A stretch of DNA of 64,000 nt from Calditrichia bacterium. GTDB taxonomy: Bacteria > Calditrichota > Calditrichia > RBG-13-44-9 > J075. A program made the translations under genes and the position numbers. Under the pieces are notes generated by a model. The model saw nothing but the letters and a program-made list of their open reading frames with translations, ran no database searches and was not told the origin of the DNA. The DNA lies in the NCBI GenBank assembly GCA_020635015.1, contig JACKAP010000018.1, positions 1 to 64,000 of the forward strand. Reading direction: 5' to 3'. This document shows positions 16,591 through 25,109 of the stretch, piece by piece. Position 1 is the stretch's first letter. Every line of letters begins with the position of its first letter.

Positions 16591-16927
16591 CTGATATGGT
16601 TTGCAGCGCCGCTTCAAGCGCTTTTTCCCGGATGGAAAAGTGCGACTCGTTCCATACCACTTCCCCCTGATGGAAGAGCAGCATCTGGGGCGACTGGTGG
16701 CGGATGCCGGTCTGCTTGGCGATGGCTCGCGAGAGGGCGCGGTCTTCGATGGCCAACACCACCCAGTATTCTGCCTCGCTCTCTCTGGCAGTAAATTGCT
16801 GAAACTCTCGCCAGGCCCGGGAAGAGATCCCGCAGGCGGTGGAATGCTTGAATAAAAATACCGGCCGCTCTTGGCTGGCACTCAGGATATACTCGAAGTC
16901 TGCTTCACGTTTAATCTGCTGAATCAT
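16565..16927 (-). CDS. YtxJ-type monothiol bacilliredoxin
   Basis: 120 residues. VFLFKHSTACGISSRAWREF carries the active Cys in the HS(T/P)xCxIS setting of YtxJ (DUF2847), a thioredoxin-fold protein linked to bacillithiol redox exchange. SPQMLLFHQGEVVWNESHFSI is the usual cis-Pro region (QSPQ here) and end strand. A function in reducing mixed disulfides is known for the family. The last seven codons (VSSADAR) and the stop lie in mini-hairpin array B, so the natural end has been replaced or extended by repeat DNA. It is transcribed towards the hydrolase gene. Confidence 0.85.
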   Translation of the reverse strand: MIQQIKREADFEYILSASQERPVFLFKHSTACGISSRAWREFQQFTARESEAEYWVVLAIEDRALSRAIAKQTGIRHQSPQMLLFHQGEVVWNESHFSIREKALEAALQTISGVSSADAR

Positions 16928-16957
16928 CCCATACCTTGATAATTTTCAATGCGCATT

Positions 16958-17005
16958 GCTTACTGCTCAATGCTCATTTTCTCCATTGAGCATTGAGCAG
17001 TAAGC
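16958..17005. repeat. Palindrome of CATTGAGC words
   Basis: Perfect 19-bp arms at 16958-16976 and 16987-17005 around a 10-bp loop. It shares words with 14887-14964. The right arm runs into the duplicated recR end. Confidence 0.9.
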
Positions 17006-17055
17006 ACTTACCATTATTTAGTTCATCTCGCTGCGCGACTGCAGGGCTTTCCCCA
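17001..17055 (-). pseudogene. Duplicated 3' end of recR
   Basis: These 55 bp are identical to 17114-17168, which cover the last 12 codons and stop of recR plus 17 bp downstream. The copies are 113 bp apart in direct orientation. The copy is a non-functional relic created together with the neighbouring palindromes. Confidence 0.93.
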
Positions 17056-17130
17056 ATGCGCATTGCTGAATAGAAATGCGCATTTTTTTCATTGAGCATT
17101 GAGCATCTACCATTAAGCACTTACCATTAT

Positions 17131-17727
17131 TTAGTTCATCTCGCTGCGCGACTGCAGGGCTTTCCCCAGGGTCAGTTCATCGACGAACTCCAGAGAGCTG
17201 CCCAGCGGGATGCCCCGGGCCAGACGGGTGATGCGGATGCCCTGGGGCTTGAGCAGCTTGGCGAGGTAGATCGAGGTGGCCTCCCCCTCAGTGCTGGGAG
17301 TGAGGGCCAGGATTACCTCTTCGACACCTTCCAGGCGCCCCAGCAGTTCCTTGATACGCAACGCTTCCGGCCCAATCCCGTCCAGCGGGGAGATGACCCC
17401 ACCCAGCACGTGATAGAGTCCCCGGTATTCGTTGGTTTTCTCGATCAGCAGGATCGTCTGGGAGTCTTCTACCAGGCAGATGAGCTTATGGTTGCGCCGT
17501 TCGTCGCTGCAGATGTGGCAGGGGTCGCTTTCGGTAAAATTGAAGCAGCGGGAACAACGTTTGACCTCCGCCTTCACTTTCATGATCGCCCGGGCCAGGA
17601 TCTCGCCTTCCTCCCGGGGGGCGTTGAGGATGAAAAATGCCAGCCGGGTGGCAGTCTTGCGCCCGATCCCGGGCAGACGGCCCAATGCTGCAGCAAGCTC
17701 CTGTAATGCGGGGGGGAGGGAGGTCAT
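17131..17727 (-). CDS. recR: Recombination mediator RecR
   Basis: 198 residues, the usual length. A helix-hairpin-helix (LPGIGRKTATRLAF, 18-31), a four-cysteine zinc site (CSRC...CHIC, about 58-73) and a Toprim domain (LICLVEDSQTILLIE, then ALTPSTEGEATS) occur in order. RecR with RecF and RecO loads RecA on gapped DNA. It follows ybaB and dnaX on the same strand, a widely conserved order. The last 37 bp of the gene are repeated downstream (17001-17055). Confidence 0.96.
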   Translation of the reverse strand: MTSLPPALQELAAALGRLPGIGRKTATRLAFFILNAPREEGEILARAIMKVKAEVKRCSRCFNFTESDPCHICSDERRNHKLICLVEDSQTILLIEKTNEYRGLYHVLGGVISPLDGIGPEALRIKELLGRLEGVEEVILALTPSTEGEATSIYLAKLLKPQGIRITRLARGIPLGSSLEFVDELTLGKALQSRSEMN

Positions 17728-17791
17728 GATTGTTCCTTGTTTCTTGTGGAGAAGTCTTTTATTGATAATGGGTTAATAGGGGAAAACGGAG

Positions 17792-17819
17792 GTAGGGTAG
17801 GGTCGCGACCCTACCCTAC
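17792..17819. repeat. 28-bp perfect palindrome, copy 1
   Basis: GTAGGGTAGGGTCG followed by its exact complement. The same 28 bp, with like flanks (GGGGAAAACGG to the left, GTGCACACCCATC to the right), occur at 54041-54068. Words GGGTTAAT and CCCATT flank it. It lies between recR and ybaB, inside a presumed operon. Confidence 0.95.
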
Positions 17820-17839
17820 GTGCACACCCATCAACCCAT

Positions 17840-18175
17840 TCACCCCATCCCCGGCAATTTGAAGCCGCCGGGCAGATTTCCCAACATCGGGCCCATTACT
17901 TTTTGCATCTCTTCCTGGGAGCGAGCCGAGGCTTTCTCCAGGGCCTGGTTGGTGGCGGCAACGATCAGGTCTTCCAGCATCTCCTTGTCCTGAGGATCGA
18001 TCACTTCCGGCTCAATTTCGACGCGTACGATCTGGCTCTGGCAGTTGGCAATCACCTTCACCATCCCTCCGCCGGCGGTGCCTTCGACGGTAATCTTGGC
18101 CAGTTGGGCCTGGGTTTTCTGCATGTCTTCCTGCATCTGCTTCATCAAGTTGCCAAAATTGGGTAACATAAACAC
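17840..18175 (-). CDS. ybaB: Nucleoid-associated protein YbaB/EbfC
   Basis: 111 residues. NLMKQMQEDMQKTQAQLAKITVEGTAGGGMVKVIANC and VIDPQDKEMLEDLIVAATNQA match the YbaB family in order and length. The protein forms a homodimeric tweezer that binds DNA. It ends 112 bp before recR and starts 6 bp after dnaX, so dnaX and ybaB are probably cotranscribed. Confidence 0.95.
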   Translation of the reverse strand: MFMLPNFGNLMKQMQEDMQKTQAQLAKITVEGTAGGGMVKVIANCQSQIVRVEIEPEVIDPQDKEMLEDLIVAATNQALEKASARSQEEMQKVMGPMLGNLPGGFKLPGMG

Positions 18176-18181
18176 TCCTGT

Positions 18182-19951
18182 CTAATCCATGTTTTCACAG
18201 TCAAATAATTCAATGATTTTTTTCAGCACCGGTTCCTTGTCTTTCATACTTTCGAAGACCTCTTCCGGGGAGAGTACCTGGCGCTCGATGCCTGCCTCGG
18301 TAAATGCCACTTTCACGCAGTCGATCTTCAAAGGCGCTTTCAAGGTGTTGCGCAGCACGCCCTCAATTATCGGTGCATTCTTTTTGACGTGATCCATATG
18401 GAACGTGGTTTTCGGATCGAAGGCAATCTGCAGCACCTGGCCGTTGAGTTGGTAGGGCACCCCGTCCTGCAGGAAAGAGGCCAGGGCGATCTTTTCACTC
18501 TTGACGGCGGCAATCACCTGGCGCCATTTGGCGGCGATTTCTTCCAGGGTGACGGCAATTTCGGCCGATTTACTGCCATCCGTCTCCGGAACGGGTGGTG
18601 CCGCTTCTACTGCCGGGGTGGTTGCGCTAGCCTCTGGAAAAGGCGTTTTTTTCAGGGCGGCGAACATGTTTTTAGGCGGTTCTTTACCTGTGGGACCTGC
18701 CGGTGCCGGGGTAGGGGAGGTGCGGCTGGGAGGGGCGCCGCCGGTTTTGCCACCGGGCCGGGAGCCGCCTGCCGGGGGAGAGGATACCGGCCCCGGTCCT
18801 GCCTCCGGCGCCTCTGGAGATGCCGGGCCGGAGGGCATATTATTCAACATGTTCAGCAGGGTGTCGAGATCGGTGCTCAGCGGCTTGTGGGCCAACTTGA
18901 GCAACAGCAACTCCAGCACCAACTGAGGATTTTCACTGAATTTGAGCATCTGCTCGTGCTGGGTCAGCAGGTCGAGGTAGTGCAGCAGGTCGCGGGTCTC
19001 AAACCCGCCGGCTTTCTCCAGATAAAGATTCTTGATATAATCCGATGCCTCCAGCAGATTGGCGGAGTCGGTGGCCCGGGTGATCATCAGGTTGCGGAAA
19101 TGCGCTTCCAGGCCGTGCAGGAAATTCATCAGGTCGTGCCCCTGCTGAAAAATGTTCTGAGCGAACGCGATGATCTTGCCGTCGTCCCGATCAAGCATCA
19201 GATCGGTGAATTCGAAATACAGCTCGTCGCTAATCAGGCCCAGCGACTGCTGTACCTGGGCCAGGGTAATCTCTCCGTCGCTGAAGGAAACGATCTGATC
19301 CATGATGCTGATCGCGTCGCGCATACCCCCTTCCGCCTTGCGAGCGATGCTCAGCAGGCTTTCCCGGTCGATATGAATTTTCTCGCTTTTGGCGATCTTT
19401 TCTAACTGGTCGGCGATCTGTAGCGTGGGAATGCGCTTGAAGTCGAAGCGCTGGCAGCGGGAGAGGATGGTCAGGGGCACTTTGTGGATCTCGGTGGTGG
19501 CAAAGATAAACAGCACGTGAGAGGGCGGCTCTTCCAGCGTTTTCAGCAGCGCATTGAAGGCCTCTTTGCTGAGCATGTGAAACTCGTCGATGATGTAAAC
19601 CTTGAAATCCGAAGATGCCGGCGCAATGCGCACACTTTCCCGCAAATTACGGATCTCGTCGATGCCCCGGTTGCTGGCACCGTCGATCTCGATCACATCG
19701 AGCTTTTGATGCTCCATCTCAGCGACGGAGTCGGTCAGGCCAAAGTCCGGCTTATCCTTATTATTCACTGCCTTAGCCAACAGGCGGGCGGTGGTGGTTT
19801 TGCCCACCCCGCGCGGGCCGGCAAAAATAAAGGCATGCCCTAACCGGTCCTGCTTCAAGGCATTGACCAGGGTGCGGGTGACATGATCCTGCCCCACCAT
19901 GTCTTCAAAATTCATCGGGCGCCATTTCCTGGCCAGCACGACATAACTCAT
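18182..19951 (-). CDS. dnaX: DNA polymerase III gamma/tau subunit
   Basis: 589 residues from ATG 19951 (MSYVVLARKWRP), which has an upstream AGGG; the longer frame to 19996 would cover the SRP RNA and is rejected. The clamp-loader ATPase has Walker A GPRGVGKT (45-52), Walker B VYIIDEFHML and the SRC motif (ILSRCQRF). The four cysteines of the usual zinc module, expected at about residues 63-80, are absent; the segment reads NNKDKPDFGLTDSVAEM. A Pro/Gly/Ala-rich linker (about 385-450) leads to a tau-like C-terminal domain. No slippery A-run frameshift site stood out. It is first in dnaX-ybaB-recR. Confidence 0.95.
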   Translation of the reverse strand: MSYVVLARKWRPMNFEDMVGQDHVTRTLVNALKQDRLGHAFIFAGPRGVGKTTTARLLAKAVNNKDKPDFGLTDSVAEMEHQKLDVIEIDGASNRGIDEIRNLRESVRIAPASSDFKVYIIDEFHMLSKEAFNALLKTLEEPPSHVLFIFATTEIHKVPLTILSRCQRFDFKRIPTLQIADQLEKIAKSEKIHIDRESLLSIARKAEGGMRDAISIMDQIVSFSDGEITLAQVQQSLGLISDELYFEFTDLMLDRDDGKIIAFAQNIFQQGHDLMNFLHGLEAHFRNLMITRATDSANLLEASDYIKNLYLEKAGGFETRDLLHYLDLLTQHEQMLKFSENPQLVLELLLLKLAHKPLSTDLDTLLNMLNNMPSGPASPEAPEAGPGPVSSPPAGGSRPGGKTGGAPPSRTSPTPAPAGPTGKEPPKNMFAALKKTPFPEASATTPAVEAAPPVPETDGSKSAEIAVTLEEIAAKWRQVIAAVKSEKIALASFLQDGVPYQLNGQVLQIAFDPKTTFHMDHVKKNAPIIEGVLRNTLKAPLKIDCVKVAFTEAGIERQVLSPEEVFESMKDKEPVLKKIIELFDCENMD

Positions 19952-19975
19952 AATCCCTGCTCTCAATAAATAAAA

Positions 19976-20072
19976 TGCCAGGCTACCCCACGGCACATAG
20001 ACTGACCACCTACCGTTGCTTCCTTCCGGACCTGGCGGGGTTCGGCGGAGTACTATTGCGTGGGACCTGGCA
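19976..20072 (-). ncRNA. ffs: Signal recognition particle RNA (small bacterial type)
   Basis: On the minus strand, TGCCAGG pairs with CCTGGCA at the ends, and the apical domain shows GTCCGGAAGGAAGCA, the Ffh-binding site with its GGAA tetraloop. Length about 97 nt, as in 4.5S RNA. It sits just upstream of dnaX on the same strand, a common arrangement. Ends are estimated from the terminal pairing. Confidence 0.95.
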
Positions 20073-20515
20073 TATTAATGTTTGATGGCCACAATAAACA
20101 AAGTGGTTATTGCAACCGAAAACTCAAATCAATTCTTTTATTGAATACATTTCCTCGATTCATTAAAGATTCATTTAAATCGTCCTAATTTAAAAACTGA
20201 CGCTGCGAAAGTCAAACTGAAAATCAATCCTGTTTTTACAAAGTTTATTTTGGTGAATGTGATTTGGCTCACAGGAGGTAATGTGAATTATTTCGTTAAT
20301 ACGCAATCCACCGTACTGATCTAAGGTGTTAAGCTATTTGTAGCGAGGACTGCACAAACGCCAGCCGAAGTTTTGCAGGAGAGGTCTTTTTTTCATTACT
20401 AATTTACCATTTTTGCTAATCGTAATATCAGCTTTGGTATTGTCCTGAAAATCGTTTAAATTACAGCAACGATTTTCACGGTAATATTGAATGTGATTCC
20501 GATTTGGAGGTTCCA
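20073..20515. other. AT-rich intergenic region, divergent promoters expected
   Basis: It separates the SRP RNA (minus) from the secreted protein gene (+). It is AT-rich and must hold both promoters, but no consensus pair is clear. A 10-bp inverted repeat lies at 20447-20477. No gene is supported. Confidence 0.6.
20447..20477. promoter_or_regulatory. Inverted repeat before the secreted protein gene
   Basis: GAAAATCGTT (20447-20456) and AACGATTTTC (20468-20477) are perfect inverted copies with an 11-bp spacer, ending 38 bp before the start codon. It could be an operator or a 5' leader hairpin. Confidence 0.5.
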
Positions 20516-23500
20516 ATGCGGGCACTATACCAAAAACTGTTTATTTTAGTGATCAGTTTGATACTGATCTCACAATTCGGATGGGCGCAGCGCTCTGTCC
20601 CATCGATGGCGCCGGCGATCACCGTATCGCCGACATCGTTCAGCTACATCCTGCCGGTCGGGAGCGGAACGGTGGCTGATGTGTTGAGTATCGGCAATGC
20701 CGGCACGGATGATCTGCTGTGGAACCTGCAGGAAGGGCAGCCGGTGCTGCACCTGAATAACGGCCGGGTATTGCCCGTGCGGCTGCAGCAGCAGGGAAGG
20801 GTCCGCGGTGCGAACTGGGTCGCGCCTCCCTCAAGCTATCTGGCAGAGATCCCTAAAGGCGCCGAAGATACCCGGGTCGGCCCTGCGGTACTGGAAGGGC
20901 TGGGCGGGCCAGATGATTTCGGCTACCAGTTTATCGACAGCGATGAACCGGGAGGCCCGGCTTTCGTCTGGCAGGATATTACCACTAGCGGTACCCAGGT
21001 GTTCCTCAATGATGATGATTTTATCGAAGTGTCTCTGCCTTTTGCATTTCCATTCTATGGCGTGGAAAAAAATGCGGTTAAGATCAGCTCCAACGGCTAT
21101 TTAACCTTCGGCCCTGATGGAGAAGAGGCACTGAATTTACCCATCCCGGTTCCCGCTGTACCCAATGATATCATTTGCCCCTTCTGGGACGATCTCAACC
21201 CGGTATTGCCCAACGGCCGGATTCATTATTATTACGACAGCACCGCGCCGGCATTCATCGTGCAGTATACCAATGTCAAACCCTTCGGAGGCCTCGGCGG
21301 CACCGCCCAGTACACTTTCCAGGCAGTGCTGAAGCCGGACGGCGAGATTCTCTTCTACTATCTGGACATGCGTGATATTCTCAATCGCGCCACGGTCGGT
21401 ATCGAAAATGCCGGCGGCAACGACGGTCTGCAGATCGCTTTCAATACCAATTATATCCACAATAATCTTGCAATTTCCATTTCTCCCGGGGCCACCTGGA
21501 TTACGGCCGATCCGATCAGCGGCACGGTAACGCCGGGTGCTACCCAGCCGGTCAACCTGGAGATCGACATCTCCACTCTGACACCAGGCCTCTATGAAGC
21601 CAGTCTGCTGGTGAACAGCAATGATCCGGCCCAGCCCCAGGTCGTGATACCGGTGGTGCTGGATGTCGGTCCCCCGGACATCACGGTGACCCCTCCGTCG
21701 GTCGATTTCGGCACCGTGCTGGTCGGCAGCAGCGGCAGTGCCACGGTAACCGTCGGAAACCAGGGCGCGCAGGACCTGTCGGTGAGCGTGACCAGCCTCG
21801 GCGGTGCCAATCCGGGAAGCTTCGCCATCAGCAGCGGCGCTGCACCGTTCATCGTGCCGCCCGGCACTACCCATGATGTGGTAATCGATTTTACCCCGCT
21901 GACGCCGGCCAGCTTCAGCGCCAGCCTGAGCATCGAATCCAATGATCCGGACGGCAGCCCGGTGGAAGTGGCGCTGAGCGGCAACGCCGTCGAACCTGAC
22001 ATCGCGGTGAGCCCAACTACCCACAATTTCGGGCTGATGCAACTGGGCAATAGCGCCAGCCAGAGTTTCACCATCAGCAATGAAGGTACTGGTGCCCTGA
22101 ACGTGTCGGCGCTGGATCTGACCGGCAGCGCTGCAGCAGAATTCAGCATCACCTCCGGCGCGCCGGGCAGCATCCCGCCGGGGGGAAATATGGCTGTGGA
22201 GGTGACCTTCACCCCGCTGACCCTCGGCGCGAAGTCTGCCGCGCTGGAGATTTCCAGCGATGATCCCGACGAGAATCCGGTCGTCGTGCCCCTCAGCGCG
22301 ACTGTGGTGCCGGGGAACGATCCGGCGGATATCGCGGTGAGCCCTCTGTCGGTCGACTTCGGCAATGTGGTTCCCGGCAGCAGCGCCGGCGCGACAGTGA
22401 CGGTCGCCAATGAGGGACAGCAAGAGCTGTTTGTCTACAGCAGCGCTCTGGGCGGCGCCAATCCTTCTGAGTTTGCTATTGTCAGCGGCGCGGCACCCTT
22501 CAGCGTGCTTCCCGGGACTTCTCACGAGATTGCGCTCAGTTTCAACCCCACACTTCCGGCCGGCTTTAGCGCCAGCCTGGTGATCCAATCCAATGACCCC
22601 GACGAAAACCCGGTTGTGGTCGCCCTCAACGGCACCGGCTTTGCGCCGGAGATTGCGGTCAGTCCGTCCGGGCATGATTACGGTGATGTGCAGCTGGGCA
22701 GCAGCGCCAGCCAGAGCTTTACGGTCAGCAATGAAGGCACCGAGATGCTTGACGTGACAGCGCTGGATCTCACTGGCAGTGATGCCGCAGATTTTAGCGT
22801 AACCACCGGAGCACCGGGCAGCATTCCCCCGGGAGGCTCGCTGACGGTGGAGGTGACATTCGCTCCTCAAAGCCTGGGGGCAAAGACTGCCGCGCTGGAG
22901 ATCGCCAGCAATGATCCTGATGAAAACCCCTTAACGGTCAATCTCTCCGGAAACGCCGTGCCCGTACCGGTGCAGGACATCACCGTCGAGCCGGCCTCCT
23001 ACAATTTCGGTGATGTGACCCTGGGAGCGACCGCTTCCTTCACCTTCACGGTGCGTAATGACGGCACCGCCGACCTGCTGCTTTCCACCGTCGAACTGCT
23101 GGATCCGGCAGCTGCCGGTTTCGCGATGTTCCTCCCGGATACCCTGCCCCAGCTGCTTGCGCCCGGAGGCGTGTTTACGGTGGATGTCGATCTGACCCCG
23201 GCTGCACTGGGGGCGCTCTCCGCCACCCTGCGCTTCGGCAGCGATGATCCCGATGAGAATCCGCTCGATGTGCCGCTTTCCGGTAACGGGATGCCGGTGC
23301 CGCTGCCGGATATCGCCGCTGACCCGCCCTCCTTCGATTATGGCGTGGTGACGATTGGCTACATCGCCTCTCAAGCGGTCATGGTCAGCAATCAGGGTAC
23401 TGCTGATCTGGTCATCAACGACGTGCAGTTGGTGAATTCGAACTGCCTGAATTTCTACCGCCTCGATGCGCCCTTCGGCAATCCGGTCGCTCTGGCCCCG

Positions 23501-24733
23501 GGCGCACAGATGGAGGTCATGGTGCGCTTCGAGCCGAAGGATACCATCCCGGAACCGGCCACCGTCGACTTGCGCATCAGCAGCAACGATCCCGATGAAG
23601 GGCAGTTGTTGGTGCCCCTCTCCGGCAGCGGAACGGTTAACCTGACCCCGCCGGATATCTCGGTGCAGCCGCTGAGCTATGATTTCGGCATGGTGATGCC
23701 CGGGGATACGGTCTACAAAGATTTCCGCATTCTCAATGAGGGCGTTGGTGAACTGCTGGTGCATAACATGATCCTGATCGATGACGACATGGATGAGTTC
23801 GCTATCGTCAACACCGGGCTGCGCTTTACCGTTGCCCCCGGCGATACCCACTGGGGCACCATCCGCTACGCACCTTACGATGAGAGCCGTGACAGGGCGT
23901 TCTGGGTGATCAAGAGCAACGATCCCGACGAGCGGAAAGTCTATGTGCGGGTGAAGGGCCATTATTGCCCGCCCTGCACCACCGGCTTTTCCGGCCCGCA
24001 GATCTCGGCGATCCAAAGCCAGGTCTACAACCGGGAAAACTTCGCCGGCCTGCTGGCTGGCCTTCAAGATCCCGCTGCGGCGATTTCCATGACCGCGCCG
24101 GTCGTTTCCGAAGTGAATGTGATCCGGTCCCTGACCGTGCGGGAAGGCGAGGTGCTCAACCTGCAGATTGCCGCTCAGGGCACCCAGGGCGCTGCGGCGC
24201 AGATAACCATCAACAACCTGCCCGCTTTCGCACAGGTGCTGCCCCAGGAGGATGGTACGGTGGCCGTGCATTTCCTGCCGGAATACCAGCATGCCGGTTA
24301 CTATGAGCTGGAAGTGATCCTGAAGGATCAAGATGCGGCCGGACAATCCCGCACCCGGATCATTCCGCTGGTGGTCGAAAACAATCCCGACGAGGCTGCC
24401 CTGAGCAGTCTTGCCGCCCCGGCGCCGGCCAGCCTGGTGACGACGCTGCCGGAGAAGTTCAACCTGGAACAGAACTATCCCAATCCGTTCAACCCGTCCA
24501 CCCATATCCGTTTTGCGGTGGCGGCGGAGCAGGCGATGGTTTCTCTGAAGATCTACGACATCACCGGAAAGCTGGTCAAAACCCTGGCCAATGAAGTGAT
24601 GCCGGGCGGCTATTACACCGTCGAGTGGGACGGCACCAACGACCATGCCGCCAGTGTTGCCGCCGGGATCTATTTCTACCGCCTGAATGCCGGGGAGTTT
24701 GTGCAAACCCGCAAAATGATTTATCTGAAATAG
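20516..24733 (+). CDS. Secreted choice-of-anchor D repeat protein with C-terminal sorting domain
   Basis: 1405 residues from ATG 20516, placed 5 bp after GGAGG. A signal peptide (LFILVISLILISQFGWAQ) is followed by a degenerate repeat, then a domain with SSNGYLTFGPDG and FWDDLNP (nidogen-like beta region). Seven repeats of about 110 residues (from about 385 to 1150) begin like PDIAVSPTTHNFGLMQLG and end with SNDPDENP; this is the HYDIN/choice-of-anchor D immunoglobulin-like fold. A linker with a cadherin-like segment precedes the C-terminal NYPNPFNPSTHIRF domain (about 90 residues), a T9SS/FlgD-type sorting signal common in FCB bacteria. It is likely exported and kept at or released from the cell surface; its ligand is unknown. 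Confidence 0.9.
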   Translation: MRALYQKLFILVISLILISQFGWAQRSVPSMAPAITVSPTSFSYILPVGSGTVADVLSIGNAGTDDLLWNLQEGQPVLHLNNGRVLPVRLQQQGRVRGANWVAPPSSYLAEIPKGAEDTRVGPAVLEGLGGPDDFGYQFIDSDEPGGPAFVWQDITTSGTQVFLNDDDFIEVSLPFAFPFYGVEKNAVKISSNGYLTFGPDGEEALNLPIPVPAVPNDIICPFWDDLNPVLPNGRIHYYYDSTAPAFIVQYTNVKPFGGLGGTAQYTFQAVLKPDGEILFYYLDMRDILNRATVGIENAGGNDGLQIAFNTNYIHNNLAISISPGATWITADPISGTVTPGATQPVNLEIDISTLTPGLYEASLLVNSNDPAQPQVVIPVVLDVGPPDITVTPPSVDFGTVLVGSSGSATVTVGNQGAQDLSVSVTSLGGANPGSFAISSGAAPFIVPPGTTHDVVIDFTPLTPASFSASLSIESNDPDGSPVEVALSGNAVEPDIAVSPTTHNFGLMQLGNSASQSFTISNEGTGALNVSALDLTGSAAAEFSITSGAPGSIPPGGNMAVEVTFTPLTLGAKSAALEISSDDPDENPVVVPLSATVVPGNDPADIAVSPLSVDFGNVVPGSSAGATVTVANEGQQELFVYSSALGGANPSEFAIVSGAAPFSVLPGTSHEIALSFNPTLPAGFSASLVIQSNDPDENPVVVALNGTGFAPEIAVSPSGHDYGDVQLGSSASQSFTVSNEGTEMLDVTALDLTGSDAADFSVTTGAPGSIPPGGSLTVEVTFAPQSLGAKTAALEIASNDPDENPLTVNLSGNAVPVPVQDITVEPASYNFGDVTLGATASFTFTVRNDGTADLLLSTVELLDPAAAGFAMFLPDTLPQLLAPGGVFTVDVDLTPAALGALSATLRFGSDDPDENPLDVPLSGNGMPVPLPDIAADPPSFDYGVVTIGYIASQAVMVSNQGTADLVINDVQLVNSNCLNFYRLDAPFGNPVALAPGAQMEVMVRFEPKDTIPEPATVDLRISSNDPDEGQLLVPLSGSGTVNLTPPDISVQPLSYDFGMVMPGDTVYKDFRILNEGVGELLVHNMILIDDDMDEFAIVNTGLRFTVAPGDTHWGTIRYAPYDESRDRAFWVIKSNDPDERKVYVRVKGHYCPPCTTGFSGPQISAIQSQVYNRENFAGLLAGLQDPAAAISMTAPVVSEVNVIRSLTVREGEVLNLQIAAQGTQGAAAQITINNLPAFAQVLPQEDGTVAVHFLPEYQHAGYYELEVILKDQDAAGQSRTRIIPLVVENNPDEAALSSLAAPAPASLVTTLPEKFNLEQNYPNPFNPSTHIRFAVAAEQAMVSLKIYDITGKLVKTLANEVMPGGYYTVEWDGTNDHAASVAAGIYFYRLNAGEFVQTRKMIYLK

Positions 24734-24773
24734 TATGGTATGACCCAAACTACGGGTCATACCATACTATTTT
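24729..24773 (+). terminator. Terminator hairpin of the secreted protein gene
   Basis: Perfect 18-bp arms at 24729-24746 and 24754-24771 with a 7-base loop, ending in TTTT. The stop codon (24731-24733) is inside the left arm, so the coding end and terminator overlap. Confidence 0.8.
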
Positions 24774-24800
24774 CGGTTGTCTCAAGACGACACCGAATTG

Positions 24801-24846
24801 CCTATAACCACAAGAGCCTCTGAAAAGAGGCTCTTGTGGTTATAGG
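24801..24846. repeat. Long perfect hairpin with GAAA loop
   Basis: Arms of 21 bp (24801-24821, 24826-24846) without mismatch close a GAAA tetraloop. No T-run follows on either strand, so it is not a standard terminator; it could protect or process the mRNA end. Confidence 0.85.
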
Positions 24847-24987
24847 GCTGGCGGATGGTGGGGCGGGTTTTCCCGCTTACCTTAAAAACGTTAATTCTCC
24901 CCACATTTTTTATGTGATCTGCATTCACTGAACGGAAGTTTCTCAAGCTATATTAACCCGGACAAATGCTGCCACGCCGCAGCCGTT

Positions 24988-25021
24988 GTCATTTCGAACG
25001 TCGTTTGTGAGAAATCTATAA
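24988..25021 (+). repeat. Dispersed repeat GTCATTTCGAACG...GAGAAATCTATAA, copy 1
   Basis: The same phrase with three internal changes occurs at 55655-55689, where an inverted variant lies beside it. Similar phrases are known to me from Bacteroidetes-type genomes as dispersed intergenic repeats. Confidence 0.75.
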
Positions 25022-25109
25022 TTTCAAAAAGTGTCATATCCAACATGTCCTTGGCATCTTGTCCCCAAAACACTGCTGGAGCGACCTGGCGGAGCTGTGT
25101 TTTCTGAGA

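Larger units (their letters stand above)
24734..25109. other. Intergenic region with two hairpins and a dispersed repeat
   Basis: Besides the terminator hairpin it holds a 21-bp GAAA-loop hairpin (24801-24846) and a copy of the GTCATTTCGAACG...GAGAAATCT repeat (24988-25021). No gene is supported. Confidence 0.7.

Noticed and set aside
19952..19996. Longer dnaX start
   Set aside because: The extra 15 codons cover the end of the SRP RNA; MSYVVLARKWRP at 19951 is the conserved start and has a ribosome site.
21137..24760. Long minus-strand frames over the secreted protein gene
   Set aside because: They are shadows: the + strand frame has a signal peptide, regular repeats and a sorting domain.
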